This document shows, piece after piece, positions 1-5,825 of a stretch of 7,795 nucleotides of DNA. A program made the translations under genes and the position numbers. Numbering within the stretch: the first letter of the stretch is position 1; each line of letters starts with the position of its first letter. Source of the DNA: CARZYU01 sp964370085 (GTDB lineage Bacteria; Bacillota_I; Bacilli_A; RF39; UBA660); NCBI GenBank assembly GCA_964370085.1, contig CAYJHI010000042.1, positions 1 through 7,795 on the forward strand, read 5' to 3'. A model generated the notes under the pieces. That model was given only the letters and a program-made list of their open reading frames with translations. It did not search any database and was not told where the DNA came from.

Positions 1-560
1 GTTCTTACTCCTTGTGTTGCTTCTACTTTTACTTTCATGTATAACTCTTTGCCCATTACTTCATTACCTGCATTATAATCGATCCACATTCTAAGAGAAT
101 ATTCAAACTTTTCTCCTTCAGTTATTTCTCCTGTTTCTAATTGTAGATCTGTTAATTCTGATAATAGTACTGGTGTTTCATCATTAAACTGTACTTTAAC
201 ACTACTATAATCTAATAAGTTACCTTCTGCACCATTACTTGTTATTGCTTCTGTATCTGGTGTTAGACTAAGTGTATAATAAGAAGACATTGTTCCTGTG
301 TTTTCTAAAGTGAAAGTATATGGATTAAAAGTTTTACCATCTTCATCTTTAGTAGGTATAGCATTTTGTAAGTTAATACCACTACTTAAATCTTCATCTA
401 ACACTAACATTAATTGTCCTGTTGTTAAAACAGATGGATTACTACCTGCTTGTGCATAGTTATATGCTGCCATTGTAATACCTACTAGTAACAATAAAGA
501 ACTTATGATTACTAATACAACTAAAATACCCCTTACTTGACTACCCTTTTCATTTATCAT
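1..560 (-). CDS. Membrane-anchored surface protein, TasA/camelysin-like architecture (C-terminus cut by window edge)
   Basis: The gene reads from the ATG at 558-560 down to base 1 without a stop: 186 complete codons, and the end lies outside the window. The short N-terminus MINEKGSQVRG is followed by a hydrophobic segment at about residues 11-31, acting as an uncleaved anchor or signal peptide. The rest is an extracellular beta-rich domain with the landmarks LQNAIPTKDEDG (about 64-75), a Tyr-rich strand near 93-95 and LRMWID (156-161). The order 'anchor, AxY, TxGxLxLxLD, N-G-rich strands' recalls TasA/camelysin surface proteins; that is a resemblance of architecture, not a firm family call. 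The start lies one base after the stop of the upstream paralogue, with AAGGA eight bases before the ATG inside that gene's 3' end, so the two are translationally adjacent and surely one operon. Function is unknown; extracellular structural or envelope protein is the inference. Confidence 0.7.
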   Translation of the reverse strand, partial: MINEKGSQVRGILVVLVIISSLLLLVGITMAAYNYAQAGSNPSVLTTGQLMLVLDEDLSSGINLQNAIPTKDEDGKTFNPYTFTLENTGTMSSYYTLSLTPDTEAITSNGAEGNLLDYSSVKVQFNDETPVLLSELTDLQLETGEITEGEKFEYSLRMWIDYNAGNEVMGKELYMKVKVEATQGVR

Positions 561-561
561 C

Positions 562-1116
562 TTACATGTCCTTTTCTTCGATTACTATTTGTCCATAATA
601 AACATTTTCTTGTTCAACATTACTTCCTTGTTCTACCCAAATACGAAAACTTAAATCTACTTCCTCATTCGGTAATAAAACTTCATCTAATAAAATACCA
701 TTTTCTAAGTCATTTAATAAAACAGTTATAACTTCTCTATTATTAACAAAAACATTTACTTTAACTTCTTTTTCATTAAGTAATAAATCAGAACATTTAC
801 ATTCAAGGAGAGCTTCTGCATCCAATAAAATCTTGGCAGTGTATTTAATCTCTTCCTCAGTATTGTTCTTAAGACTCATCTTTATGGGATTACTGCTCTT
901 ACCTATACCGTCACTAACGGGAGTAGCATTTTCCAATTTTAAAAGGTCTCTCTCTTTGTCTTGATAAGTAATAGTTAAACTTTCAGTTTCTATTACTTCA
1001 TTATAAGTATTATTGAATTCATTATATACTATATATGTACCCATGAATGCTATTGCTAAGATAAAGATAATCATAGATGCACTTTTTACTAAATATTTTT
1101 TACTGTTTAAGGCCAT
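562..1116 (-). CDS. Small membrane-anchored surface protein, paralogue of the gene at 1-560
   Basis: 184 residues. A basic N-terminus (MALNSKKYLVK) leads into one hydrophobic helix at about residues 13-31, then an acidic soluble domain predicted outside the cell. It aligns by eye along its length with the downstream protein: LENATPVSDGIGK (61-73) matches LQNAIPTKDEDGK, VKVNVFVNN (118-126) matches VKVQFND, and LSFRIWVEQGSN (155-166) matches YSLRMWIDYNAGN. The pair is therefore a tandem duplication that has diverged strongly. Cys106 and Cys108 form a CxC not seen in the visible part of the partner. The ATG is preceded by AAAGGTGA (1123-1130) at six bases. A predicted promoter lies just upstream (1144-1173). 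The protein has no cell-wall sorting signal and ends in a hydrophilic EEKDM. The biochemical role is not recognisable; extracellular matrix or envelope protein is an inference from the anchor and fold pattern. Confidence 0.8.
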   Translation of the reverse strand: MALNSKKYLVKSASMIIFILAIAFMGTYIVYNEFNNTYNEVIETESLTITYQDKERDLLKLENATPVSDGIGKSSNPIKMSLKNNTEEEIKYTAKILLDAEALLECKCSDLLLNEKEVKVNVFVNNREVITVLLNDLENGILLDEVLLPNEEVDLSFRIWVEQGSNVEQENVYYGQIVIEEKDM

Positions 1117-1143
1117 TGTCTTTCACCTTTCCTATCTATATTA

Positions 1144-1173
1144 ATAATACCTTATTTTTTATTGTGTAGTCAA
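1144..1173 (-). promoter_or_regulatory. Predicted sigma-A promoter for the surface-protein pair
   Basis: Read on the minus strand, a TTGACT -35 (1168-1173) is followed after 18 bases by a TATTAT -10 (1144-1149). Initiation would be near 1137, giving a leader of about 20 bases with AAAGGTGA at 1123-1130. The -35 region overlaps that of the divergent lactate dehydrogenase promoter. Confidence 0.6.
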
Positions 1174-1190
1174 TGTTTATTTGTTATACT
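1162..1190 (+). promoter_or_regulatory. Predicted sigma-A promoter with extended -10 for lactate dehydrogenase
   Basis: TTGTGT (1162-1167), a 17-base spacer and TATACT (1185-1190), with TG at 1182-1183 giving an extended -10 (TGTTATACT). The start site would be about 1197, immediately before the AAAGGATGG ribosome-binding site (1199-1207). Confidence 0.6.
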
Positions 1191-1214
1191 TTTTAATGAA
1201 AGGATGGATAATTT

Positions 1215-2123
1215 ATGAGTAAAAAGATTGTTATTGTTGGATGTGGAAATGTTGGTATGAGTTATGCTTATGCTTTATTAAATCAAAGAACAATGGTTAA
1301 TGAGCTTGTTTTAATTGATAAAGATAATAATAGAGCTTTAGGAGAAGCGAAGGATTTAAATCATGGTATTCCTTTTGGTCCTAGTATGATGTCTATTAAA
1401 GCTGGTGATTATAGTGATTGTAGTGATGCAGATATTGTTATGATAAGTGCGGGTGCTAATCAAGAGATTGGTGAGACGAGAATGGATTTAATCGATAAGA
1501 ATGCAAAGATTTTTTATAATATTGTCTCTAGTATTAAAGATAGTGGTTTTAATGGTATTTATTTAGTTGCTACTAATCCTGTTGATGTTATGACTTATAT
1601 TACTTGGAAGTATTCTGAAAATGATACTAAAAAAGTAATTGGTACTGGTACAATATTAGATACTGCTAGACTTCGTTATACTTTAGGTAATCGTCTTAAA
1701 ATCAGTCCTAAGAACATTCATGCCTATGTGTTAGGTGAACATGGTGATAGTGAGTTTATTCCCTGGAGTATGGCTAAAATTGGTTTAGAAGATATAAATC
1801 AGTATTTAGATAACGATGAGAAGAAAGATATTTCTAACGATGTTAAGAATATGGCTTATGAGATTATAAAAACTAAGGGTAATACTTCTTATGGTATTGG
1901 TATGAGTATGGTTAAAATAACTAATGCTATTTTAGCTAATGAATTGTCTTTATTAACTGTTTCTAGTTATGATAAAAATAATAATATGTTTTATGGATAT
2001 CCTTCTATTATAGGTAGAAATGGTATTGAAGAGAGATTGCCTATCTCTTTAACTAATGATGAAGTGATGTCTTTAGAATTATCAATCGAAACAATTAAAA
2101 ATGCTATTAATAATTTAAAATAA
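1215..2123 (+). CDS. ldh: L-lactate dehydrogenase
   Basis: 302 residues, slightly shorter than the usual 310-320. It reduces pyruvate to L-lactate with NADH, regenerating NAD+ in fermentation; cytoplasmic, normally a tetramer. The Rossmann glycine motif GCGNVG is at 9-14, and Asp35 is the NAD-selective acid. The substrate loop NQEIGETR has Gln83 where malate dehydrogenases carry Arg, and catalytic-loop Arg89. NPVD (121-124) is present, as are Asp149 and Arg152 of LDTAR. GEHGD (174-178) contains the catalytic His176, and KIT with Thr236 follows in the late helix. Arg154 and His169 sit at the positions (173 and 188 in the conventional numbering) that bind fructose-1,6-bisphosphate in allosteric bacterial enzymes, so activation by that sugar is likely. 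The ATG is preceded by AAAGGATGG, and a promoter and a terminator frame it as a single-gene unit. It is very confidently an LDH/MDH-superfamily enzyme; Gln83 and the HGD context favour LDH. Confidence 0.96.
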   Translation: MSKKIVIVGCGNVGMSYAYALLNQRTMVNELVLIDKDNNRALGEAKDLNHGIPFGPSMMSIKAGDYSDCSDADIVMISAGANQEIGETRMDLIDKNAKIFYNIVSSIKDSGFNGIYLVATNPVDVMTYITWKYSENDTKKVIGTGTILDTARLRYTLGNRLKISPKNIHAYVLGEHGDSEFIPWSMAKIGLEDINQYLDNDEKKDISNDVKNMAYEIIKTKGNTSYGIGMSMVKITNAILANELSLLTVSSYDKNNNMFYGYPSIIGRNGIEERLPISLTNDEVMSLELSIETIKNAINNLK

Positions 2124-2153
2124 GAACTTTGTATAAATTTAAGTTCTTTTTTT
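2122..2153 (+). terminator. Rho-independent terminator of ldh
   Basis: Perfect 8-base-pair stem AAGAACTT (2122-2129) with AAGTTCTT (2141-2148) and an 11-base loop, running into T7 (2147-2153). The stem begins within the ldh stop codon. Confidence 0.8.
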
Positions 2154-2158
2154 ATACT
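2129..2158 (+). promoter_or_regulatory. Possible promoter of the SpoIID-domain gene, embedded in the ldh terminator
   Basis: TTGTAT (2129-2134), 18 bases, TATACT (2153-2158). Initiation near 2165 would coincide with the GGTGAT ribosome-binding site, as at other promoters in this window. AT-rich DNA produces such matches by chance, so this is tentative. Confidence 0.35.
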
Positions 2159-2164
2159 ATAAAT

Positions 2165-2170
2165 GGTGAT
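2165..2170 (+). promoter_or_regulatory. Ribosome-binding site GGTGAT that decides the SpoIID-domain start
   Basis: GGTGAT matches the 3' part of the Shine-Dalgarno complement (AAGGAGGTGATC) and lies four bases before the ATG at 2175. An in-frame ATG at 2163 would lie upstream of it and has no site. A further in-frame ATG at 2259 has a good AGGAG (2249-2253), so an internal start is a competing possibility. Confidence 0.5.
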
Positions 2171-2174
2171 ATTA

Positions 2175-3401
2175 ATGATTAGTTCTCATAGAATAGAAAA
2201 TAATACTTTATATTTAATACTTGATTATAATTATGAATTTTCAAAGTTAGGAGAACTTATGAATAATAATTTTTTTAAAGAGATGAAGAAGTATATTAAG
2301 AAACATAAGATTAGTCTTATTGGAGGTAGTGTGGCTTTAGTAGTGGCTGGTATTAGCATAACTTTGTTTCCTTTTGAGAAACTTATTGATGATAATACTT
2401 ATATTTCTAATAAGACGATTGTTCATGAGATAATCGATTCTTTAGAGAAAAATGATGTTTCTAATGATATAGTTGTTGATGATAATGATGTTAAAGAAGA
2501 TATTACTACTCCTACTGATAATAATGTTGTTATACCTGAGGTAACTATCCCTACTGTTAATGAAGTTGTTAAAGATGAGGTAACTTCAGAAGAAATTGTT
2601 ACTGACGATAAAACTTATATTACTTTAAAGCGCAGTAATGGTGTTATTGAAACACTAGAACTTGAAACTTACTTAATTGGAGTTGTTGGTAGTGAAATGC
2701 CTGCTTCTTTTAACAGTGAAGCTTTAAAGGCACAAGCAATAGTTGCAAGAACTTATGCTTTGAGAAAAGATGAAGCTGGTTTAGTCTTAACTGATACTGT
2801 ATCTGATCAGGTGTATAAAGATATTAATCAACTTAAGGCTATGTGGGGAAACGAGTTTGATAAATATTATCAAAAGGTTTTGAATGCTGTTAATAGTACT
2901 AGTGGATTAGTTATTACTTATAATAATCAATTAATCGATGCAGTTTATCACTCTACTAGTAATGGTTATACAGTAGATGCTGTTGATGTTTGGGGTAACA
3001 GTGTTCCTTACTTACAAAGTGTTTCTTCTTCTTTTGATACTAGTGCTTCTTCTTATTATAGAGAAGTTACATACGATTATGATTCGTTTAATCAAAAACT
3101 TAATACTAGTTTGAGTAAAGATAGTTCTATTATAATAATTAGAGATATAAATAATAGAGTTACTAATATTACTATTGATAACATCTCTTTTGATGGTGTT
3201 GATTTTCGTAATATGTTAGGTGTTCGCTCAACTGATTTTGACTTGATTTTAACTGATAATTTTGTTCAAATTAACACTCGTGGCTATGGACACGGTGTTG
3301 GGATGAGTCAGTATGGAGCGAATGGTATGGCCAATAACGGATACTCTTATAGTGATATTATTAATCATTACTATCAAGGTGTAATAATAAAACAACAGTA
3401 A
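2175..3401 (+). CDS. Membrane-anchored SpoIID/LytB-domain protein, probable peptidoglycan lytic transglycosylase
   Basis: 408 residues from the ATG at 2175. Layout: a cytoplasmic N-terminus of about 45 residues containing TLYLILDYNYEF (11-22), a basic stretch, one membrane helix (about 47-67), an acidic Val/Thr/Asp-rich linker (about 70-145), then the SpoIID domain (about 148-404). Family landmarks are LETYLIGVVGSEMP (163-176), where Glu174 matches the catalytic Glu of SpoIID; LKAQAIVARTYAL (184-196); the HSTSNGYT segment (259-266) followed by DVWG (271-274) and PYLQSV (278-283); and GYGHGVGMSQYGA (370-382). Known SpoIID proteins cleave glycan strands and act in spore engulfment; LytB relatives modify cell-wall lysis. 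Here the enzyme would face the wall from the outer membrane leaflet. It contains no Cys, so the His/Cys zinc site known from clostridial SpoIID is absent. No spoIIP or spoIIM neighbour is present, so the name spoIID is not assigned. Starts at 2163 or 2259 are possible alternatives. Confidence 0.9.
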   Translation: MISSHRIENNTLYLILDYNYEFSKLGELMNNNFFKEMKKYIKKHKISLIGGSVALVVAGISITLFPFEKLIDDNTYISNKTIVHEIIDSLEKNDVSNDIVVDDNDVKEDITTPTDNNVVIPEVTIPTVNEVVKDEVTSEEIVTDDKTYITLKRSNGVIETLELETYLIGVVGSEMPASFNSEALKAQAIVARTYALRKDEAGLVLTDTVSDQVYKDINQLKAMWGNEFDKYYQKVLNAVNSTSGLVITYNNQLIDAVYHSTSNGYTVDAVDVWGNSVPYLQSVSSSFDTSASSYYREVTYDYDSFNQKLNTSLSKDSSIIIIRDINNRVTNITIDNISFDGVDFRNMLGVRSTDFDLILTDNFVQINTRGYGHGVGMSQYGANGMANNGYSYSDIINHYYQGVIIKQQ

Positions 3402-3418
3402 CTCCTGTTGTCTTTTTT
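3392..3418. terminator. Probable bidirectional terminator between the SpoIID-domain gene and the lipoprotein gene
   Basis: Stem ACAACAG (3392-3398) with CTGTTGT (3405-3411), six-base loop, then C and T6 (3413-3418) on the plus strand. The plus-strand stop codon falls partly in the loop. Read on the minus strand the same stem is followed by TTTTATTATT, so it may also end the lipoprotein transcript, though less strongly. Confidence 0.75.
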
Positions 3419-3420
3419 AT

Positions 3421-3882
3421 TTATCTGTCGCAAGTTAGTCCTAATGTTTCATATAACTCTTGCATAATATCAATGGAAACTTTACCATTCTCCATCAAAG
3501 CTTCTATAGATGGTTCGATAGATATAACTTTATCAATATCTATTTCTTCATAGTTAATATCTACTGTACTTGTAATTACTCCATCAACCACTGTTATTTC
3601 GTAAAAATAATGTTCAACATTATCAAATGGTGTGTAATTGGCTTCCAAATACTCTACAGTATCATCTATCTCTGTTTGACTGGAAACTTCCATTATTTCT
3701 GTTGATTTAATTCTTGTAACTTCTAAACCTTTATATTCAACTTCATAATCTAAATCATAGATTACTCCTTCGGCTTCTGCGTTGTTATAACATTTCATTA
3801 CTTGTAGTTCGTTTGTTTCTGGTGTAGTTTGACACCCTGTTAAGATTAAGATTAGACCCGTTAAACATAATATTTTTTTCAT
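3421..3882 (-). CDS. Small lipoprotein, resembles the DUF1307/YehR type
   Basis: 153 residues. A type II signal peptide is clear: MKK, a hydrophobic core, and the lipobox LTGC with lipidation at Cys17, so the mature protein is tethered outside the membrane. The acidic mature part has repeating two-strand units: YEVEYKGLEVTRIKS (46-60), then a helix, then YFYEITVVDGVITSTVDINYEE (92-113). This pattern, a Tyr-rich strand with charged hairpin, helix, and a closing strand 'TVDINYEEID', is what I associate with the DUF1307 (YehR-like) lipoproteins; the assignment is from memory of the pattern and is tentative. Cys31 and Cys151, near the two ends of the mature domain, could form a disulfide. AAGGAG lies seven bases before the ATG, and the upstream gene stops only 11 bases away, so the two are one operon. 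Molecular function is unknown. Confidence 0.85.
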   Translation of the reverse strand: MKKILCLTGLILILTGCQTTPETNELQVMKCYNNAEAEGVIYDLDYEVEYKGLEVTRIKSTEIMEVSSQTEIDDTVEYLEANYTPFDNVEHYFYEITVVDGVITSTVDINYEEIDIDKVISIEPSIEALMENGKVSIDIMQELYETLGLTCDR

Positions 3883-3893
3883 TTTATCTCCTT

Positions 3894-5063
3894 TTAATTT
3901 AATATTTTTGTTTTTCCTCTTGATAATGACTGTTGTAGTTGTTGTTCTATTATCTTAGAATTAAGATAATTTTCAAGTTCATGTAGTTCTGATAATAAGG
4001 CAGTAGCACTAGCACTATATCCTAAAACATTGATTATTTCTTGTTGTAATAAATTAATATCAGTTAAAGCACTTTGATAAATATTGATTGTACTACTTAG
4101 CATCATATGTTTAGATTGAATGTTATACTTGTTGAAGTTAGGATTTTTTTTATTTGTAATACTACGCATTGATTTTAGGGAATTAGATAACATAATTGAT
4201 GTTATGTAATTTGTTAATGTTGTCGGTCTTAACATACTATTGCTAAGTCTTCTTATTCTGTTTATTTTAACCATAAAATAATTTAAGTATGCTGCTGTAT
4301 GTTCATTTTTATCGGAAACACTTTGTTGTTCATTATGATACTGTTTTAAAATTTTCTTATTTTCTTTTATATCTTTGTCAATATTTTTCTTTTGATGTTC
4401 ATAAAAATTTTGCTTGTAGTTTTTAATAGTATCATCTAAGTAATTATCATCTAGAATAGGTGCCGATGTAATCTTAACCTTCTCTTTTGTTATTTCTTTG
4501 GTTTCAATTTTTTCATGAGTAATAATTTCATTTAGAAAGAGAATAGATGCTGATAGATCTTCTATTTCTTGATTATCTTCGTTTTCAATAAATTTAGGTT
4601 GTCTTTTATGAACTTTTGTTATTTTCTTACGGTCTTTTATTTTCACTTCTTGAAGTAATATATCTTTTTTTTCTACTATAGATGGTGACTTTACCGATAT
4701 TTCTTCTTTTGTGTCTTTAGAACTTTCTTTATTTTCTTTTTTCTCAGTTTTATAAACTTCTGATTTTTCTTTATCTACTAATGCTTTTTCTCTATTTATT
4801 AGTTCTTCTTCTTTATTTTCTAACTCTTGTTCTTTTAGATGTAATTCTTTCTCTTTGTTGTTGTCTTTTGTTACTTTATTTTTTGATTTTACAATAGTCT
4901 TTTTATGATTAAAAGAAAAGGCACTTAGGATAATTGTTACTGGTACCAATAAAATTAGAAATATGTTTTTTTTCTTTTTTGGGGCTTTTTTTTGTTTATT
5001 TTTCTTAGCGTTTAAATGCCACTGTTTAAACATATTTTTAAATCCACCTAATACTCCACGCAT
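3894..5063 (-). CDS. Membrane-anchored coiled-coil protein of unknown function
   Basis: 389 residues from the ATG at 5061-5063. It is not recognised. It has a very basic cytoplasmic N-terminus (about 1-32, poly-Lys at 28-32), one membrane helix (about 34-51), then a regular heptad coiled coil at about 69-100 in which Leu recurs every seventh residue in a KExEL pattern. A long Lys/Glu/Ile-rich, probably extended region follows to about 245. The C-terminal domain (about 255-375) is helical and less biased: TAAYLNYFMVKINRIRRLSN, a Ser/Met-rich centre near 275-325, then a leucine-rich helix pair ending at about 375. There is no Cys. Orientation by the positive-inside rule puts the coiled coil outside the cell. 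A GTG nine bases upstream is in frame but lies inside the AGGTGAT ribosome-binding site, so it is not the start. The lipoprotein gene follows 11 bases downstream. A structural, spacer or envelope-tethering role is only a guess. Confidence 0.8.
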   Translation of the reverse strand: MRGVLGGFKNMFKQWHLNAKKNKQKKAPKKKKNIFLILLVPVTIILSAFSFNHKKTIVKSKNKVTKDNNKEKELHLKEQELENKEEELINREKALVDKEKSEVYKTEKKENKESSKDTKEEISVKSPSIVEKKDILLQEVKIKDRKKITKVHKRQPKFIENEDNQEIEDLSASILFLNEIITHEKIETKEITKEKVKITSAPILDDNYLDDTIKNYKQNFYEHQKKNIDKDIKENKKILKQYHNEQQSVSDKNEHTAAYLNYFMVKINRIRRLSNSMLRPTTLTNYITSIMLSNSLKSMRSITNKKNPNFNKYNIQSKHMMLSSTINIYQSALTDINLLQQEIINVLGYSASATALLSELHELENYLNSKIIEQQLQQSLSRGKTKILN

Positions 5064-5067
5064 TTTA

Positions 5068-5074
5068 ATCACCT
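5068..5074 (-). promoter_or_regulatory. Ribosome-binding site AGGTGAT that decides the coiled-coil protein start
   Basis: On the minus strand AGGTGAT precedes the ATG at 5063 by four bases. The same GGTGAT plus four-base spacing occurs before the SpoIID-domain gene. It contains the in-frame GTG (5070-5072), which therefore cannot sensibly be the start. Confidence 0.6.
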
Positions 5075-5081
5075 GTAGTTA

Positions 5082-5110
5082 ATACTAACATAATTTATGT
5101 ATTAATACAA
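5082..5110 (-). promoter_or_regulatory. Predicted promoter of the coiled-coil protein/lipoprotein operon
   Basis: On the minus strand, TTGTAT (5105-5110), 17 bases, TAGTAT (5082-5087), with TG one base before the hexamer (extended -10, TGTTAGTAT). Initiation near 5075 would place the AGGTGAT site at the very 5' end of the message. Confidence 0.55.
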
Positions 5111-5112
5111 TC

Positions 5113-5140
5113 TTGTTTTTCAGTAATTTTATGTTAAAAT
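5113..5140 (+). promoter_or_regulatory. Predicted promoter of the 80-residue orphan gene
   Basis: TTGTTT (5113-5118), 16 bases, TAAAAT (5135-5140), with TG at 5132-5133 (extended -10, TGTTAAAAT). Initiation near 5147 coincides with the AAAGGAG ribosome-binding site (5147-5153). It is back to back with the divergent promoter, with two bases between the -35 boxes. Confidence 0.55.
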
Positions 5141-5158
5141 AATGGCAAAGGAGCAATT

Positions 5159-5401
5159 ATGAGAGGTTATAATAGTTATGAAGTTAGAGTTAATAATCCC
5201 GGTAAAGAACTGTTAGAATTTGAGTATTTAAACAATAATCCTACTTTTAAAAGTTCTATATGGGAATCTTACTCAGTGAATAAAAATATTAGTAAATCAA
5301 TTAATAGGAAAATTAGAAGTGACGAATTATTTAAACAGCGATTTGAATTTTGTTTTAAAGACTTCATTGCAAAAGAAAAGACTTATAGTAAAAAACTATA
5401 G
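5159..5401 (+). CDS. Small hypothetical protein, 80 residues
   Basis: I do not recognise this protein. Support for it being real: AAAGGAG at 5147-5153 five bases before the ATG, a plausible extended -10 promoter directly upstream, and a strong hairpin at its 3' end. The sequence is soluble and basic with no membrane segment or signal peptide: MRGYNSYEVRVNNPGKELLE, then an Asn/Ser-rich middle, then a charged, probably helical C-terminal third (about 49-77) rich in Lys, Arg and Phe, with a single Cys near 65. The final codons and the TAG stop lie inside the terminator stem shared with the convergent gene. A small regulatory or nucleic-acid-binding protein would fit the charge, but nothing in it shows this. 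Confidence 0.7.
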   Translation: MRGYNSYEVRVNNPGKELLEFEYLNNNPTFKSSIWESYSVNKNISKSINRKIRSDELFKQRFEFCFKDFIAKEKTYSKKL

Positions 5402-5407
5402 GTCTTT
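5377..5407. terminator. Bidirectional terminator shared by two convergent genes
   Basis: Arms 5377-5389 (AAAGACTTATAGT) and 5395-5407 (ACTATAGGTCTTT) pair over 13 positions with one wobble (G·U on the plus-strand transcript) around a five-base A loop. On the minus strand the stem runs into TTTTCTTTT, a good U tract; on the plus strand into TTTATTGTT, which is weaker. The plus-strand stop (5399-5401) and part of the minus-strand stop (5406-5408) lie in the stem. Confidence 0.75.
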
Positions 5408-5741
5408 ATTGTTCTTGTTGTTGATCTGCAGTACGCATTTCGATAAAGAAAGGTCCGAACTCATGCCCTTGATGGCTAGGACTACTATATTGATAAACTT
5501 TATATCCTAATCCTATACATTCTTCTACGTCTGTTCCGTCACCATATGGATGTGTATTCTTTTCAATACAAAACATTGGATCTTCATCATTTTTTATTAA
5601 GATAAAGTCAATTATCCATACAGCCGCAATTCCTAAGATAGCAAGTGTGAATAAAATATTAAATATTTTCTTTATTATTGCAAATGCTTTATTTGGTTTT
5701 TTTTCATCTAATATTGGTGCCATACCTTCTTGATTGTACAT
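5406..5741 (-). CDS. Small single-pass membrane protein with a Cys-pair extracellular domain
   Basis: 111 residues, with a strong AGGAGGT site ahead of the ATG at 5739-5741. The N-terminus is hydrophilic and Lys-rich (about 1-25), followed by one membrane helix (about 27-49, IFNILFTLAILGIAAVWIID then FILI) and an extracellular domain of about 60 residues. That domain begins DPMFCIEKN and continues through DGTDVEECIGLGYKVYQY (68-85) to FGPFFIEMR (95-103), ending in a Gln/Glu tail. Cys58 and Cys75 are well placed for a disulfide, and the GLGYKVYQY strand looks like a conserved core. I recall similar 'FC...C.GLGYKVYKY' small proteins in Firmicutes, without a known function. It has its own promoter upstream and converges on the 80-residue gene, sharing its terminator. 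A membrane-associated sensor or accessory protein is possible; nothing shows it directly. Confidence 0.8.
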   Translation of the reverse strand: MYNQEGMAPILDEKKPNKAFAIIKKIFNILFTLAILGIAAVWIIDFILIKNDEDPMFCIEKNTHPYGDGTDVEECIGLGYKVYQYSSPSHQGHEFGPFFIEMRTADQQQEQ

Positions 5742-5764
5742 ATGTATACCTCCTAATTACTTAA

Positions 5765-5793
5765 AGTCTAACATAGATGTCAACAGTTTTCAA
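5765..5793 (-). promoter_or_regulatory. Predicted promoter of the Cys-pair membrane protein gene
   Basis: On the minus strand, TTGAAA (5788-5793), 17 bases, TAGACT (5765-5770) with an extended -10 (TGTTAGACT). Initiation near 5758 leaves a leader of about 17 bases carrying AGGAGGT. A TTGACA between the two boxes is a better -35 by sequence but has no -10 at a suitable distance. Confidence 0.5.
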
Positions 5794-5825
5794 TATATTA
5801 TCTTTTATAATTTGACATAAATTGA

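Noticed and set aside
537..731. Plus-strand open frame of 64 codons
   Set aside because: It lies antisense over the two surface-protein genes, has no ribosome-binding site and is His/Leu/Phe-rich in the way of a frame opposite AT-rich coding DNA.
1215..2123. Malate dehydrogenase instead of lactate dehydrogenase
   Set aside because: The specificity loop has Gln83 rather than Arg, and the fructose-bisphosphate-site residues Arg154 and His169 are typical of bacterial LDH.
3460..3705. Plus-strand open frame of 81 codons
   Set aside because: Antisense to the lipoprotein gene, which has a lipobox and a good ribosome-binding site; its composition (Asn, Ile, Phe, Tyr, Cys) is that of a shadow frame.
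5319..5510. Plus-strand open frame of 63 codons
   Set aside because: Overlaps the 80-residue gene in another frame and runs antisense through the Cys-pair gene and the shared terminator; no ribosome-binding site.
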